A DNA stretch of 64,000 nt, from assembly GCF_003672135.1 (NCBI RefSeq), contig NC_039519.1, positions 7,998,001-8,062,000 of the forward strand, read 5' to 3'. Within the stretch, counting starts at the first letter, position 1. Each line of letters starts with the position of its first letter. The translations under genes and the position numbers were made by a program. The DNA comes from Ooceraea biroi (lineage: Eukaryota; Arthropoda; Insecta; Hymenoptera; Formicidae). The notes below the pieces were generated by a model. It saw only the letters and a program-made list of their open reading frames with translations. It was not told where the DNA came from and did not search any database. This document shows positions 25,585 through 36,871 of this stretch, in pieces.

Positions 25585-26242
25585 TAGGGGTGTGATTTAG
25601 TTTTGAGGGTTTTTTTGCTCAAAAACGCATGTATTTAAATATGATAATGAATGAATACCTTAATCCAAATATTTTCCTTCGTTTTCTATAACTTTCTCCC
25701 ATCTTTCTGGCAAGAGATGGATTCCACCACGACAAAATCACTCTTCTTTTGAGTTGATTCATTCGTCGACGAATTTTCGCACTTCTTCCAAATTATGAAA
25801 GTGTGTATCCTCTAAAGCGTGTTGCATCCACCGGAACAAATAATAATCGCATGGAGCAATGTCCGGAGAATACGCGGGGTGCGGTAAGACTTCCCATTCA
25901 AGCTCTAATAGCGTTTCTTTCACTGATAACGCAACGTCAGGTCGAGCGTTGTCACGAAGAATCACTTTCCGTCGTTTACTCGCAATTGGTGGTCGTTCTT
26001 GGTCCAATGCTTGCTTCAACTTGTACAATTGGTGTCGATAACGATCAGCCGTGACAGTCCCATGCGGATTTAACAGCTCATAGTACGCTATCCCACCAAA
26101 CACAGAGCATTACTTTTGAACCGTGAATTTGCGTCTCGGAGTGGATGTTGATGGTTGGCCTGGACCCACCCATGATTTTCTGTGTTTGGGATTATCAAAA
26201 TAAATCCACTTTTCATCCCCAGAAACAATCCGAGACAAAAGA
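25585..26242 (-). pseudogene. Mariner transposase fragment, unit 1 (C-terminal half)
   Basis: Minus strand, C-terminal part of a mariner transposase. It includes YYELLNPHGTVTADRYR, the second catalytic Asp in ILRDNARP and the third in SPDIAPCDYYLF, with exactly 34 residues between, i.e. the mariner D,D34D signature. The C-terminus (GIHLLPERWEKVIENEGKY-like) ends at about 25,653. A degraded end lies beyond it. The frame is interrupted around 26,100, and the fragment stops just after the first-Asp motif (VSGDEKW-like) at the CTCTTCTTTT junction, where unit 2 begins. Non-functional. Same element as units 2 and 3. Confidence 0.88.
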
Positions 26243-26900
26243 CTCTTCTTTTCAGTTGATCCATTCGTCGACGAATTTTCGCACTTCTTCCAAATTATGA
26301 AAGTGTGTATCCTCTAAAGCGTGTTGCATCCACCGGAACAAATAACAATCGCATGGAGCAATGTCCGGAGAATACGGGGGGGGGGGGGCGGTAAGACTTC
26401 CCATTCAAGCTCTAATAGCGTTTGTTTCACTGATAACGCAACGTGAGGTCGAGCGTTGTCACGAAGAATCACTTTCCGTCGTTTACTCGCAATTGGTGGT
26501 CGTTTTTGGTCCAATGCTTGCTTCAACTTGTACAATTGGTATCGATAACGATCAGCCGTGACAGCCTCGTGCGGATTTAACAGCTCATAGTACACTATCC
26601 CACCAAATACAGAGCATTACTTTTGAACCGTGAATTTGCGTCTCGGAGTGGATGTTGATGGTTCGTCTGGATCCACCCATGATTTTCTGTGTTTGGGATT
26701 ATCAAAATAAATCCACTTTTCATCCCCAGTAACAATCCGAGACAAAAGACTCTTCTTTTTTTGCCTGGCGATCAACGAAATGCAAATGTTCAAATGGCAC
26801 TTTCCGATAATTGATGTCGAACCCATTTCCCTTCTTTCTGAATTTTTCCCATTTCATGTAAATGTTTGGCAACTGTTGTACGATCAACATTTAATGCTCT
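26243..26900 (-). pseudogene. Mariner transposase fragment, unit 2
   Basis: A second, diverged copy of the same mariner segment, reading on the minus strand from an alpha-helical linker region (HFVDRQ..KKSLLSRIVTGDEKWIYFDNPKHRKSW) through DNARPHVAL towards the catalytic C-terminal half. It carries a run of nine or more G at about 26,380 that shifts the frame between LPPPPP and the third Asp. The unit begins with the shared CTCTTCTTTT at 26243-26252 and ends at AGCAAG (26901-26906), a short motif common to the HTH region and the C-terminal region, where unit 3 begins. Non-functional. Confidence 0.88.
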
Positions 26901-27791
26901 AGCAAGAGATGGATTCCACCACGATAAAATCACTCTTCTTTTGAGTTGATTCATTCGTCGACGAATTTTCGCACTTCTTCCAAATTATCAAAGTGTGTAT
27001 CCTCTAAAGCGTGTTGCATCCACCGGAACAAATAATAATCGCATGGAGCAATGTCCGGAGAATACGCGGGGTGCGGTCAGACTTCCCATTCGAGCTCTAA
27101 TAGCGTTTCTTTCACTGATAACGCAAGTGAGGTCGAGCGTTGTCACGAAGAAGAATCACTTTCCGTCGTTTACTCGCAATTGGTGGTCGGTTTTGGTCCA
27201 ATGCTTGCTTCAACTTGTACAATTGGTGTCGATAACGATCAGCCGTGACAGTCCCATGCGGATTTAACAGCTCATAGTACACTATCCCACCAAATACAGA
27301 GCATTACTTTTGAACCGTGAATTTGCGTCTCGGAGTGGATGTTGATGGTTGGCCTGGATCCACCCATGATTTTCTGCGTTTCGGATTATCAAAATAGATC
27401 CACTTTTCATCCCCAGTAACAATCCGAGACAAAAGACTCTTCTTTTTTGCCTGGCGATCAACGAAATGCAAATGTTCAAATGGCACTTTCCAATAATTGA
27501 TGTCGAACCCATTTCCCTTCTTTCTGAATTTTTCCCATTTCATGTAAATGTTTGGTAACTGTTGTACGATCAACATTTAATGCTCTGGCAAGTTCTGAAG
27601 TGGATTGTGTTGGATTTTCGTGCAATAATGCTTGGAAATCTGCATTTTCAAGCTTTCTTGGTTGTCCCGAGCGTTCTTTGTCCTTCACATCAGTATCACC
27701 ACTCCTTTTAAAAATGCGCTAAACAGTCTATTTTTTCACACGTCCCTTTTAAATTTGGGGGATTGGATCCTGCTTTCCCCTGTTTTTTTTT
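26901..27791 (-). pseudogene. Mariner transposase fragment, unit 3 (with N-terminal HTH)
   Basis: The longest copy of this mariner. Minus strand: a linker VKDKERSGQPRKLENADFQA, a HTH (TSELARALNVDRTTVTKHLHEMGKI), then KWVRHQLLES, the first Asp in VTGDEKWIYFDNPKRRKSW, and onward to a damaged DNARP region near 27,130-27,150 with small insertions and deletions. The extreme N-terminus and outer inverted repeat are not seen; the sequence runs into a T run and the scaffold gap at 27,792. Non-functional. Confidence 0.88.
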
Positions 27792-27891
27792 NNNNNNNNN
27801 NNNNNNNNNNNNNNNNNNNNNNNNNNNNNNNNNNNNNNNNNNNNNNNNNNNNNNNNNNNNNNNNNNNNNNNNNNNNNNNNNNNNNNNNNNN
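27792..27891. other. Scaffold gap (100 N)
   Basis: Exactly 100 unknown bases, the usual fixed-size placeholder. The left side is mariner family 3; the right side starts mid-transposase in a different mariner that mirrors position about 40,330. The gap is therefore where the left arm of the large palindrome is joined to the rest. Confidence 0.99.
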
Positions 27892-28303
27892 GCCTCTATT
27901 TTTGTCATCATCAATTTCGATTGGCCTTCCTGAGCGTGTGCATCTTTCACATTAAAATCTCCAGATCGAAATTTAGTAAACGAATTTTGACACTGCCGCA
28001 GCTTTAAAGCATCTTCGCCATATACATCAGATAACTTTTTATGAGCCGCACAGCGTTTTTCCCTTTTTGGAAAGTAATAAAAGAAAATATGACAAAAATG
28101 TTCTTTTTGATTTTCCATTTTGAAATGGACGGCAAAAGAAACAATTGTTAACGAAATCGTGTGCTTTCTTTTTGTAAAACAAGCTTGAACTGTGAGTTGT
28201 TAACCTACATATGAATTTGCGGTTTAGAATGAAGTAGTTACATTTCAAGACATGTATGTCCATCTATTGAGAAAAAAACGCAATTACTTTTTGGCCAACC
28301 CAA
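27892..28303 (-). mobile_element. Mariner copy L3, truncated by the gap
   Basis: 5' part of a mellifera-type mariner on the minus strand, from the ITR (ending at 28303) to codon ~70 of the transposase, where the scaffold gap cuts it. Mirrors R3 at 39,920-40,330. Contains single-base frameshifts relative to R3, such as in the KGKNAVQAHKK region. Confidence 0.9.
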
Positions 28304-28345
28304 TATATATTAATATAATATATAATATATAATATTATATTAATA

Positions 28346-29620
28346 TTGGGTTGGCCAAAAAGTAATTGCGTTTTTTTTATATAAATAAAAGGCGAATTTT
28401 TCATGGGAAACGAAAACTTTATTAAACAATATATTGTCCATTTCGTTTGATTATCTTTTGCCATTTTTCAGGCAACTTCATGATTCCGCCGCTCAAAAAA
28501 GTTCTTATCTTTTTCAGCAAAACAATTCCAACGATTTGATATCCTCATCAGCAGTAAAGGTTTTACCATTCAAGGCGTTTTGCAAAGAACGAAACGAATG
28601 GTAATCTGATGGTGCCGGGGTCTGGCAATATGGTGGATGTGGTAACGCATCCCATCCAAGCTGCAACAATTTTCACGAGTGACCAAACTTGTACGTGGTC
28701 TAGCGTTATCATGGTGAAAACACACACCTTTGCGATTCACCAATTCTCGACGTTTCTGTTTGATGACATCATTTAATTGATCCAGTTGACGACAGTATAC
28801 GTCTGAATAATGGTTTGATTCCTTGCAAGCAGCTCAAAAACACAATACCTTTAACAGTCCCACCAGACTGACAGCATAATCTTTCTTTGGTGAATATCTG
28901 CTTTTCAAGTGCTTTCAGCAGGTTCATCACGCTTGCTCCACGATCTTTTTCGTTTGACGTTGTTGTAGACGATCCATTTTTCGTCGCCCGTTTATCATAC
29001 GTCTCAAAAATGGATCATTTTCCTCACGTTTCAAAGAGAAGCGCAGATGTCAATACGCTTAGTGAGATGAGTTTCTTTGAGCTCATGGGTACCCAAATAT
29101 CGAGCTTACTAATGTATCCAAGTCGTTTTGAAGTTTTCAACACTCGATTTCGATACGTTAAGATCTCAAGCATCTCTCGTGGTCGTTAAACGCCGATTGG
29201 AATCGATCAGTGCCTCTATTTTGTCATCATCAATTTCGATTGGCCTTCCTGAGCGTGGTGCATCTTTCACATTAAAATCTCCAGATCGAAATTTAGTAAA
29301 CGAATTTTGACACTGCCGCAGCTTTAAAGCATCTTCGCCATATACATCAGATAACTTTTTATGAGCCTGCACAGCGTTTTCCCTTTTTGGAAGTAATAAA
29401 AGAAAATATGACAAAAATGTTCTTTTTGATTTTCCATTTTGAAATGGACGGCAAGAACAATTGTTAACGAAATCGTGTGCTTTCTTTTTGTAAAACAAGC
29501 TTGAACTGTGAGTTGTTAACCTACATAATGAATTTGCGGTTTAGAATGAAGTTAGTTACATTTGAAGACATGTATGTCCATCTATTGGAAAAAAACGCAA
29601 TTACTTTTTGGCCAACCCAA
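28346..29620 (-). mobile_element. Mariner copy L2 (mirror of R2), frame broken
   Basis: Both inverted repeats (TTGGGTTGGCCAAAAAGTAA type) are present, at 28346 and 29620. The transposase, read on the minus strand, matches R2 throughout but is broken by many single-base indels, so only short frames remain (for example 29166-29498 with the N-terminal HTH). An AT-rich spacer of about 40 bp separates it from L3 and L1. Confidence 0.92.
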
Positions 29621-29660
29621 TATATATTAATATAATATATAATATATAATATATATAATA

Positions 29661-30932
29661 TTGGGGTTGGCCAAAAAGTAATTGCGTTTTTTTATAAATA
29701 AAAGGCGAATTTTTCATGGGAAACAAAACTTTATTAAACAATATATTGTCCATTTCGTTTGATTATCTTTTGCCATTTTTCAGGCAACTTCATGATTCCG
29801 CGCTCAAAAAAGTTCTTATCTTTTTCAGCCAAAACAATTCCAACGATTTGATATCCTCATCAGCAGTAAAGGTTTTACCATTCAAGGCGTTTTGCAAAGA
29901 ACGAAACGAATGGTAATCTGATGGTGCCGGTCTGGCGAATATGGTGGATGTGGTAACGCATCCCATCCAAGCTGCAACAATTTTTCACGAGTGACCAAAC
30001 TTGTACGTGGTCTAGCGTTATCATGGTGAAACACAACACCTTTGCGATTCACCAATTCTCGACGTTTCTGTTTGATGGCATCATTTAATTTGATCCAGTG
30101 ACGACAGTATACGTCTGAATTAATGGTTGATTCCTTGCAAGCAGCTCAAAATACACAATACCTTTAAAGTCCCACCAAGACTGACAGCATAATCTTTCTT
30201 TGGTGAATATCTGCTTTTCAAGTGCTTTCAGCAGGTTCATCACGCTTGCTCCACGATCTTTTCGTTTGACGTTGTTGTAGACGATCCATTTTTCGTCGCC
30301 CGTTATCATACGTCTCAAAAATGGATCATTTTCCTCACGTTTCAAAGAGAAGCGCACATGTCAATACGCTTAGTGAGATGAATTTCTTTGAGCTCATGTC
30401 GTACCCAAATATCGAGCTTACTAATGTATCCAAGTCGTTTTAAATGGTTTTCAACATTCGATTTCGATACGTTAAAGATCTCAGCAATCTCTCGTGTCGT
30501 TAAACGCCGATTGGAATCGATTTAGTGCCTTTATTTTGTCATCATCAATTTCGATTGGCCTTCCTGAGCGTGGTGCATCTTTCACATTAAAATCTGCAGA
30601 TCGAAATTTAGTAAACGAATTTTGACACTGCCGCAGCTTTAAAGCATCTTCGCCATATACATCAGATAACTTTTTATGAGCTGCACAGCGTTTTTTCCCT
30701 TTTCGGAAGTAATAAAACAAAATATGACAAAATGTTCTTTTTGATTTTCCATTTTGAAATGGACGGCAAAGAAACAATTGTTACGAAATCGTGTGCTTTC
30801 TTTTTTGTAAAACAAGCTTGAACTGTGAGTGTTAACCTACATATGAATTGCGGTTAGAATGAAGTTAGTTACATTTGAAGACATGTATGTCCATCTATTG
30901 GAAAAAAACGCAATTACTTTTGGCCAACCCAA
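29661..30932 (-). mobile_element. Mariner copy L1 (mirror of R1), frame broken
   Basis: Full-length mariner between inverted repeats at 29661 and 30932. It shares R1-specific variants (the NVENHLKRLGY and RHELKEIHL region), confirming that it mirrors R1 rather than R2 or R3. Indels split the transposase into several frames (30085-30357, 30481-30777). The 30932 end is followed by ATATATTACAACACTAGC, mirrored at 37,256-37,275. Confidence 0.92.
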
Positions 30933-31331
30933 TATATTACAACACTAGCATTTTTGAATACGAAGTTGGTTATATTACTTATTAATTTGTTCTATCGTAT
31001 ATTATTGTAAAATTCAAAATTTGTAATTTAAAGGAATATATTATAAAATTTGTCTATCATTACACGTTTATATAAAAATATAAGATATTCCATTAAATTT
31101 GACTTGCACAAGCAGCGTTTTTCCACTCGTAACAAGAAGGTTTAGAATACGAAATAAGAATATTTTACTCACACAAAAGACTCACGGAGCGTTGGAATCC
31201 CGACAAGAATCAGTGGGCGGTGTTGGTGTGGGGAGTGTCCTCTCTCAAGTTCCTCTACACGATTCATCACAAAAAATCAAAACCCTGGGAAAGTGTGTCC
31301 TGACGGTCAGTATTTTCATTGCAGGCCTACC

Positions 31332-32513
31332 ATGCAAACCATTCGCAACGGGCAGCACAATGCGACCGAGACACCGACGAGTCTGCCGCCGAAGAGGTAC
31401 TTCCCCGACGCCCTGCCGAAACCTTCACCTTCCATCGCGAAGATTATGGAGCCGGACAAGCGACTGACCGAGCAAAACGTTTAATCCGGTGCCTCCACCG
31501 CCGCCGGCACTACGACGACGACGGCCACGACGATTCTGCAACAACCACCGAATATCCTCCTCGTCGTACTCGGCGCATCTCAAGTCGGCGTTCGAGAAAT
31601 ATGTGCCGACCTTAAGGCACAGGATTTGCTGCAGCATTACCCCGTATTATCTAAATACTATCCACTGTACTATCCGAGTCCTTATTAAGGGCCTTCCCAG
31701 GTCCCCCGCTTCGACTCCGTCGGTTACGCAAAATTCGCCACCGCCCACGACGATCAGGAGGCTTCCTCGAGGGTTGAGCCTCACCAACATGTCGTCGGAG
31801 AACCCGCGCGGCAAGAAGAGCCCGCACCGCGCGGCGAACTCGGCCCGCCACCAAGCAGAAGACCTTCACCTGTCCAGAATGCGGCAAGGTGTTCAACGCG
31901 CATTACAATCTGACGCGGATATGCCGGTTCACACGGGCGCCCGGCCGTTCGTCTGCAAGATCTGCGGCAAGGGTTCCGGCAAGCGAGCACCCTCTGTCGG
32001 CACAAGATCATCCACACGCCGAGAAGCCGCACAAATGCGTGACCTGCGGCAAGGCCTTCAACCGCAGCTCCACCCTCAACACCCACACGCGCATACACGC
32101 CAACTTTAAGCCGTTCATCTGCGAGTTCTGTGGCAAGGGCTTTCACCAGAAGGGCAACTACAAGAACACAGCTTACGCACAGCGGCAGAAGGCGTACAAG
32201 TGCAGCATTTGCAACAAGCATTCCACCAGGTCTACAACCTGACCTTCCACATGCACACGCACACGACAAGAAGCCGTTCTCCTGCAAGATCTGTGGCAAG
32301 GCTTTTGCAGGAACTTCGACCTCAAGAAGCACATGCGGAAGCTGCACGACGCGGGCTCGCCGGTGCTGAACGGATTGGACGCTTCGGACAGAGCCACAAT
32401 CAGCAGTCGGGCTATTCGTCAGTGTACCATGGCCCGAACACTCCATCGTTAGTCCGTTCATCCTTCCACCACCTGGATCCACCAGTTATCACTCGTTGAG
32501 CAAAATGTTGTGA
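31332..32513 (+). pseudogene. erm: Frameshifted mirror copy of the Fezf/earmuff coding exon
   Basis: Plus-strand copy of the intact exon at 35,669-36,871. The acceptor-like TTTTCATTGCAG and the ATG (31332) are kept, and the stop TGA is at 32511-32513. In between, at least ten single-base deletions or insertions shift the frame: a G lost in CACAATG(G)CGACC, a C lost in GACGCGG(C)ATATG, a C lost in CACAC(C)GCCGAG, a G lost in CAACAAG(G)CATTCC, an A lost in CGCACA(A)CGACAAG, a G lost in GCAAG(G)GCTTTTG, and others. The zinc-finger segments can be read piecewise in all three frames. Almost no substitutions accompany the indels, which is unlike an old pseudogene and like uncorrected long-read sequence. 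I treat it as an assembly-derived copy first and a recent pseudogene second. Confidence 0.9.
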
Positions 32514-33709
32514 CAAAGCGAGGACATGCACTATCCAGGAAGACTCAATATCCGCTGATCCTCGGCCACCTTGCTACCCAGCTGACATGGGTCAGCTGGT
32601 GCAAACGTCCAAGGAAAGAGACTCGACCTCTTGTTTCAAGAGAATCTTTCCCGAGTTCGTCATAAAGAGAAATCACAAGATTTGCAATGTACCTTGCTGG
32701 AACTGTACGCACGATCTTGAAAGGATGAGAAAAGTATGACAAACATTTAACATGCAACAAGTAATAACATTGACGGATTACTCGATATGAAGAATGAAAA
32801 ACATGTAGTCGTCCATTTACGTTGTTATAAAGGTAAAATTAGGTTAAAACAAAACACGAACTTTCTTAAAATGAATTTATATGAAATTGTTTTCTTTACA
32901 TTTTATAATATTTTATGGATAAAAATTCTTAACTAAATTTTTATGTTTCACGTTTTATAAATCCATAATCTGTGTGCGTGCTGCGAATAGAAATATAAAC
33001 TGTCAAATTACCAGTCGGATTGCACACGTTGTAACAATTTGGGATGATATTTCCGATGAGCATAATATGAAATTGTGGGATATTTACTCAACAGTATTGA
33101 AAATCGCAAATAATTCGCATCGTGAACGAGATAAACCATGTCGCGGAGGTAAACCAAACAAGACACGGACGCCCTATTAGACCCTTCGCCAACTGGGAAG
33201 GGGTTTAACGATCGATTTGGACGTCGACGGTTGCGTCAATGAACTCCTGCGGGCTAATTACACATATGATATGTAAATATTTGTAAATATTTGTATGTGC
33301 AAAGCAAATGTGCGCGTAACGATGGACAGAAACGAGCGTCATTAGCAAAGTGATCTGTAATTAGGGATCGTTTTAGTATAGAGACTGACAGCAAGACTGG
33401 CAGCACGATGAAATCGTCCGGAAGGCTTATCAAAAATTCGTCCAGATCTCGCAGAATATTTGCCCTCGTGTTCCATTATGTATTAATTGCGGCTAGAAAG
33501 GAATAAAATTCTGATAAATGTGCGTTTGTGCAACAAGAGTTATAAAAAAATCAGTATTTGTATTTGCTGTGCAAATTAAATCAGTATCTTTTTTTATGTT
33601 TGCTTATATAAAAAGCACTTTTCAGATTTCGCAACTTTTATGTTTTGCGAGTTATGTTCTTCTCTTCTGACACTTTTACAATTGTGCATTTCTGTAACTC
33701 ACACATATA

Positions 33710-34470
33710 CAGGTGTCCCGGGTTTTTAACCGAACAAACTGCGGGAGCATATTCTACTAGTGGAAATAAGAAAAAATTTTTATATCGAGTTTGCTTAGAA
33801 ATGTTCATTACAAAGTTATAAACAATATTGAAAAGAAATATGAGATAAGTAACAACGGAACATAGTGTAGAATTTGGAAGGTCGAAGATGTTTATGTTAC
33901 GTGTATTCACATGTATTCATGTTCACTATGTTGAAACGATTCAGTATGATTGTTACTTTCACAACAGTAGCTGTTAGATTTCAATCGTCGTGTCAACTAG
34001 CAATTACTATCAGAATGCCAAAAGTGTTTTCAAATGAGGAATACACCGATATTCATTTCGTGTACGGATTCTGTGACGGAAATGCACGAGCTGCCGTACG
34101 AGAGTATCAACGTAGATTTCCTAACAGGAGAGTACCAGATAGATTTAAAGCAACGAATTACTAATTCAGTCACTGAGATGCAACAAAATTTTCAGGAATG
34201 TCGTACTGTAACAAATTCTGTACTACGTCGATGTCTAGCTTGTATCGATGTGCAAGGACAACAGTTTGAAATGAGTCACTAAATCATTGCGTAGATAATT
34301 TTTATTTTTGTGAAAAAATCCGTTGTTACTTATCTCATATTTCTTTTCAATATTGGTTTATAACTTTGTAATGAAGCATTTCTAAGCAAACTCGATATAA
34401 GAATTTTTTCTTATTTCCACTAGTAGAATATGCTCCCGCAGTTTGTCGGTTAAAAACCCGGGACACTCTG
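33710..34470 (+). mobile_element. Internally deleted HTH transposon at the palindrome axis
   Basis: 760 bp element starting CAGGTGTCCCGGG and ending CCCGGGACACTCTG, flanked by TA on both sides. TIRs are about 146 bp (33,710-33,857 and about 34,320-34,470). The roughly 460 bp between them is the only non-palindromic sequence in the whole inverted repeat. It encodes MPKVFSNEEYTDIHFVYGFCDGNARAAVREYQRRFPNRR..., a DUF4817-type helix-turn-helix as found at the N-terminus of insect DDE transposases, and, in another frame, a C-terminal transposase tail (DLKQRITNSVTEMQ...LRRCLACIDAQGQQFE). The catalytic core is missing. Same family as the elements at 49.9-53.1 kb. Confidence 0.9.
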
Positions 34471-35668
34471 TATATGTGTGAGTTACAGAAATGCACAATT
34501 GTAAAAGTGTCAGAAGAGAAGAACATAACTCGCAAAACATAAAAGTTGCGAATCTGAAAAGTGCTTTTTATATAAGCAAACATAAAAAAGATACTGATTT
34601 AATTTGCACAGCAAATACAAATACTGATTTTTTTATAACTCTTGTTGCACAAACGCACATTTATTCAGAATTTTTATTCCTTTCTAGCCGCAATTAATAC
34701 ATAATGGAACACGAGGGCAAATATTCTGCGAGATCTGGACGAATTTTTGATAAGCCTTCCGGACGATTTCATCGTGCTGCCAGTCTTGCTGTCAGTCTCT
34801 ATACTAAAACGATCCTAATTACAGATCACTTTGCTAATGACGCTCGTTTCTGTCCATCGTTACGCGCACATTTGCTTTGCACATACAAATATTTACAAAT
34901 ATTTACATATCATATGTGTAATTAGCCCGCAGGAGTTCATTGACGCAACCGTCGACGTCCAAATCGATCGTTAAACCCTTCCCAGTTGGCGAAGGGTCTA
35001 ATAGGGCGTCCGTGTCTTGTTTGGTTTACCTCCGCGACATGGTTTATCTCGTTCACGATGCGAATTATTTGCGATTTTCAATACTGTTGAGTAAATATCC
35101 CACAATTTCATATTATGCTCATCGGAAATATCATCCAAATTGTTACAACGTGTGCAATCCGACTGGTAATTTGACAGTTTTATATTTCTATTCGCAGCAC
35201 GCACACAGATTATGGATTTATAAAACGTGAAACATAAAAATTTAGTTAAGAATTTTTATCCATAAAATATTATAAAAATGTAAAGAAAACAATTTCATAT
35301 AAATTCATTTTAAGAAAGTTCGTGTTTTGTTTTAACCTAATTTTTACCTTTATAACAACGTAAATGGACGACTACATGTTTTCATTCTTCATATCGAGTA
35401 ATCCGTCAATGTTATTACTTGTTGCATGTTAAATGTTTGTCATACTTTTCTCATCCTTTCAAGATCGTGCGTACAGTTCCAGCAAGGTACATTGCAAATC
35501 TTGTGATTTCTCTTTATGACGAATCGGGGAAAGATTCTCTTGAAACAAGAGGTCGAGTCTCTTTCACTTGGACGTTTGCACCAGCTGACCCATGTCAGCT
35601 GGGTAGCAAGGTGAGCCGAGGATCAGCGGATATTGAGTCTTCCTGGGATAGTGCATGTTCTCGCTTTG

Positions 35669-36871
35669 TCACAACATTTTGCTCAACGAGTGATAACTGG
35701 TGGATCCAGGTGGTGGAAGGATGAACGGACTAACGATGGAGTGTTCCGGGCCATGGTACACTGACGAATAGCCCGACTGCTGATTGTGGCTCTGTCCCGA
35801 AGCGTCCAATCCGTTCAGCACCGGCGAGCCCGCGTCGTGCAGCTTCCGCATGTGCTTCTTGAGGTCGAAGTTCCTGCAAAAGCCCTTGCCACAGATCTTG
35901 CAGGAGAACGGCTTCTTGTCGTTGTGCGTGTGCATGTGGAAGGTCAGGTTGTAGACCTGGTGGAATGCCTTGTTGCAAATGCTGCACTTGTACGCCTTCT
36001 CGCCGCTGTGCGTAAGCTTGTGGTTCTTGTAGTTGCCCTTCTGGTGAAAGCCCTTGCCACAGAACTCGCAGATGAACGGCTTAAAGTTGGCGTGTATGCG
36101 CGTGTGGGTGTTGAGGGTGGAGCTGCGGTTGAAGGCCTTGCCGCAGGTCACGCATTTGTGCGGCTTCTCGGCGGTGTGGATGATCTTGTGCCGACAGAGG
36201 GTGCTCGCTTGCCGGAAACCCTTGCCGCAGATCTTGCAGACGAACGGCCGGGCGCCCGTGTGAACCGGCATATGCCGCGTCAGATTGTAATGCGCGTTGA
36301 ACACCTTGCCGCATTCTGGACAGGTGAAGGTCTTCTGCTTGGTGGCGGCGCCGAGTTCGCCGCGCGGTGCCGGGCTCTTCTTGCCGCGCGGGTTCTCCGA
36401 CGACATGTTGGTGAGGCTCAACCTCGAGGAAGCCTCCTGAATCGTCGTGGGCGGTGGCGAATTTTGCGTAACCGACGGAGTCGAAGCGGGGGGACCTGGG
36501 AAGGCCCTTAATAAGGGACTCGGATAGTACAGTGGATAGTATTTAGATAATACGGGGTAATGCTGCAGCAAATCCTGGTGCCTTAAGGTCGGCACATATT
36601 TCTCGAACGCCGACTTGAGATGCGCCGAGTACGACGAGGAGGTGATATTCGGTGGTTGTTGCAGAATCGTCGTGGCCGTCGTCGTCGGTAGTGCCGGCGG
36701 CGGTGGAGGCACCGGATTAACGTTTTGCTCGGTCAGTCGCTTGTCCGGCTCCATAATCTTCGCGATGGAGAAGGTGAGGTTTCGGCAGGGCGTCGGGGAA
36801 GTCACCCTCTCGGGCGGCAGACTCGTCGGTGTCTCGGTCGCCATTGTGCTGCCCGTTGCGAATGGTTGCAT
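35669..36871 (-). CDS. erm: Fezf/earmuff-type six-zinc-finger transcriptional repressor
   Basis: 400-residue protein from the ATG at 36871; the frame stays open upstream to a GTG at 36979, but an acceptor-like TTTTCATTGCAG ends just before GCCTACCATG, so this ATG (start of the exon) is preferred. Residues 32-40 (LTFSIAKIM) are an Eh1 motif, which in Fezf proteins recruits the Groucho co-repressor. A proline/serine/tyrosine-rich middle follows. Six C2H2 fingers lie at 184-204, 212-232, 240-260, 268-288, 296-316 and 324-345, all with intact Cys/His, joined by TGxRP or TxEKP linkers, and match the Fezf family closely (NAHYNLTRHMPVHTG, FRQASTLCRHKIIHT, FHQKGNYKNHKLTHSG). Known role: nuclear DNA-binding repressor in forebrain and neural-progenitor patterning (Drosophila earmuff). 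Possible AATAAA signals lie about 1 kb downstream. Upstream (5') lies a mariner triplet. Earlier 5' UTR exons were not located. Confidence 0.95.
   Translation of the reverse strand: MQPFATGSTMATETPTSLPPERVTSPTPCRNLTFSIAKIMEPDKRLTEQNVNPVPPPPPALPTTTATTILQQPPNITSSSYSAHLKSAFEKYVPTLRHQDLLQHYPVLSKYYPLYYPSPLLRAFPGPPASTPSVTQNSPPPTTIQEASSRLSLTNMSSENPRGKKSPAPRGELGAATKQKTFTCPECGKVFNAHYNLTRHMPVHTGARPFVCKICGKGFRQASTLCRHKIIHTAEKPHKCVTCGKAFNRSSTLNTHTRIHANFKPFICEFCGKGFHQKGNYKNHKLTHSGEKAYKCSICNKAFHQVYNLTFHMHTHNDKKPFSCKICGKGFCRNFDLKKHMRKLHDAGSPVLNGLDASGQSHNQQSGYSSVYHGPEHSIVSPFILPPPGSTSYHSLSKML

Larger units (their letters stand above)
27892..33709. repeat. Left arm of a giant inverted repeat (low-accuracy copy)
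   Basis: This whole stretch is the reverse complement of about 34,471-40,330, in the same element order: mariner R3 part, R2, R1, unique flank, Fezf exon, 3' flank, TIR of the pivot element. Corresponding positions sum to about 68,180-68,220, putting the axis near 34,090. Differences between arms are overwhelmingly single-base deletions or insertions in short homopolymers (for example GGG/GG, AAAA/AAA), nearly always damaging the left copy. Copy-specific variants are preserved: the 28,270 end shares TATTGAGAAAAAA with R3, while L2 and L1 share TATTGGAAAAAA with R2 and R1. So the arm is a copy of this very locus, not of a paralogue. Confidence 0.95.

Noticed and set aside
31332..32513. A second functional Fezf gene
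   Set aside because: Broken by many single-base indels and part of a mirror copy of the intact locus.
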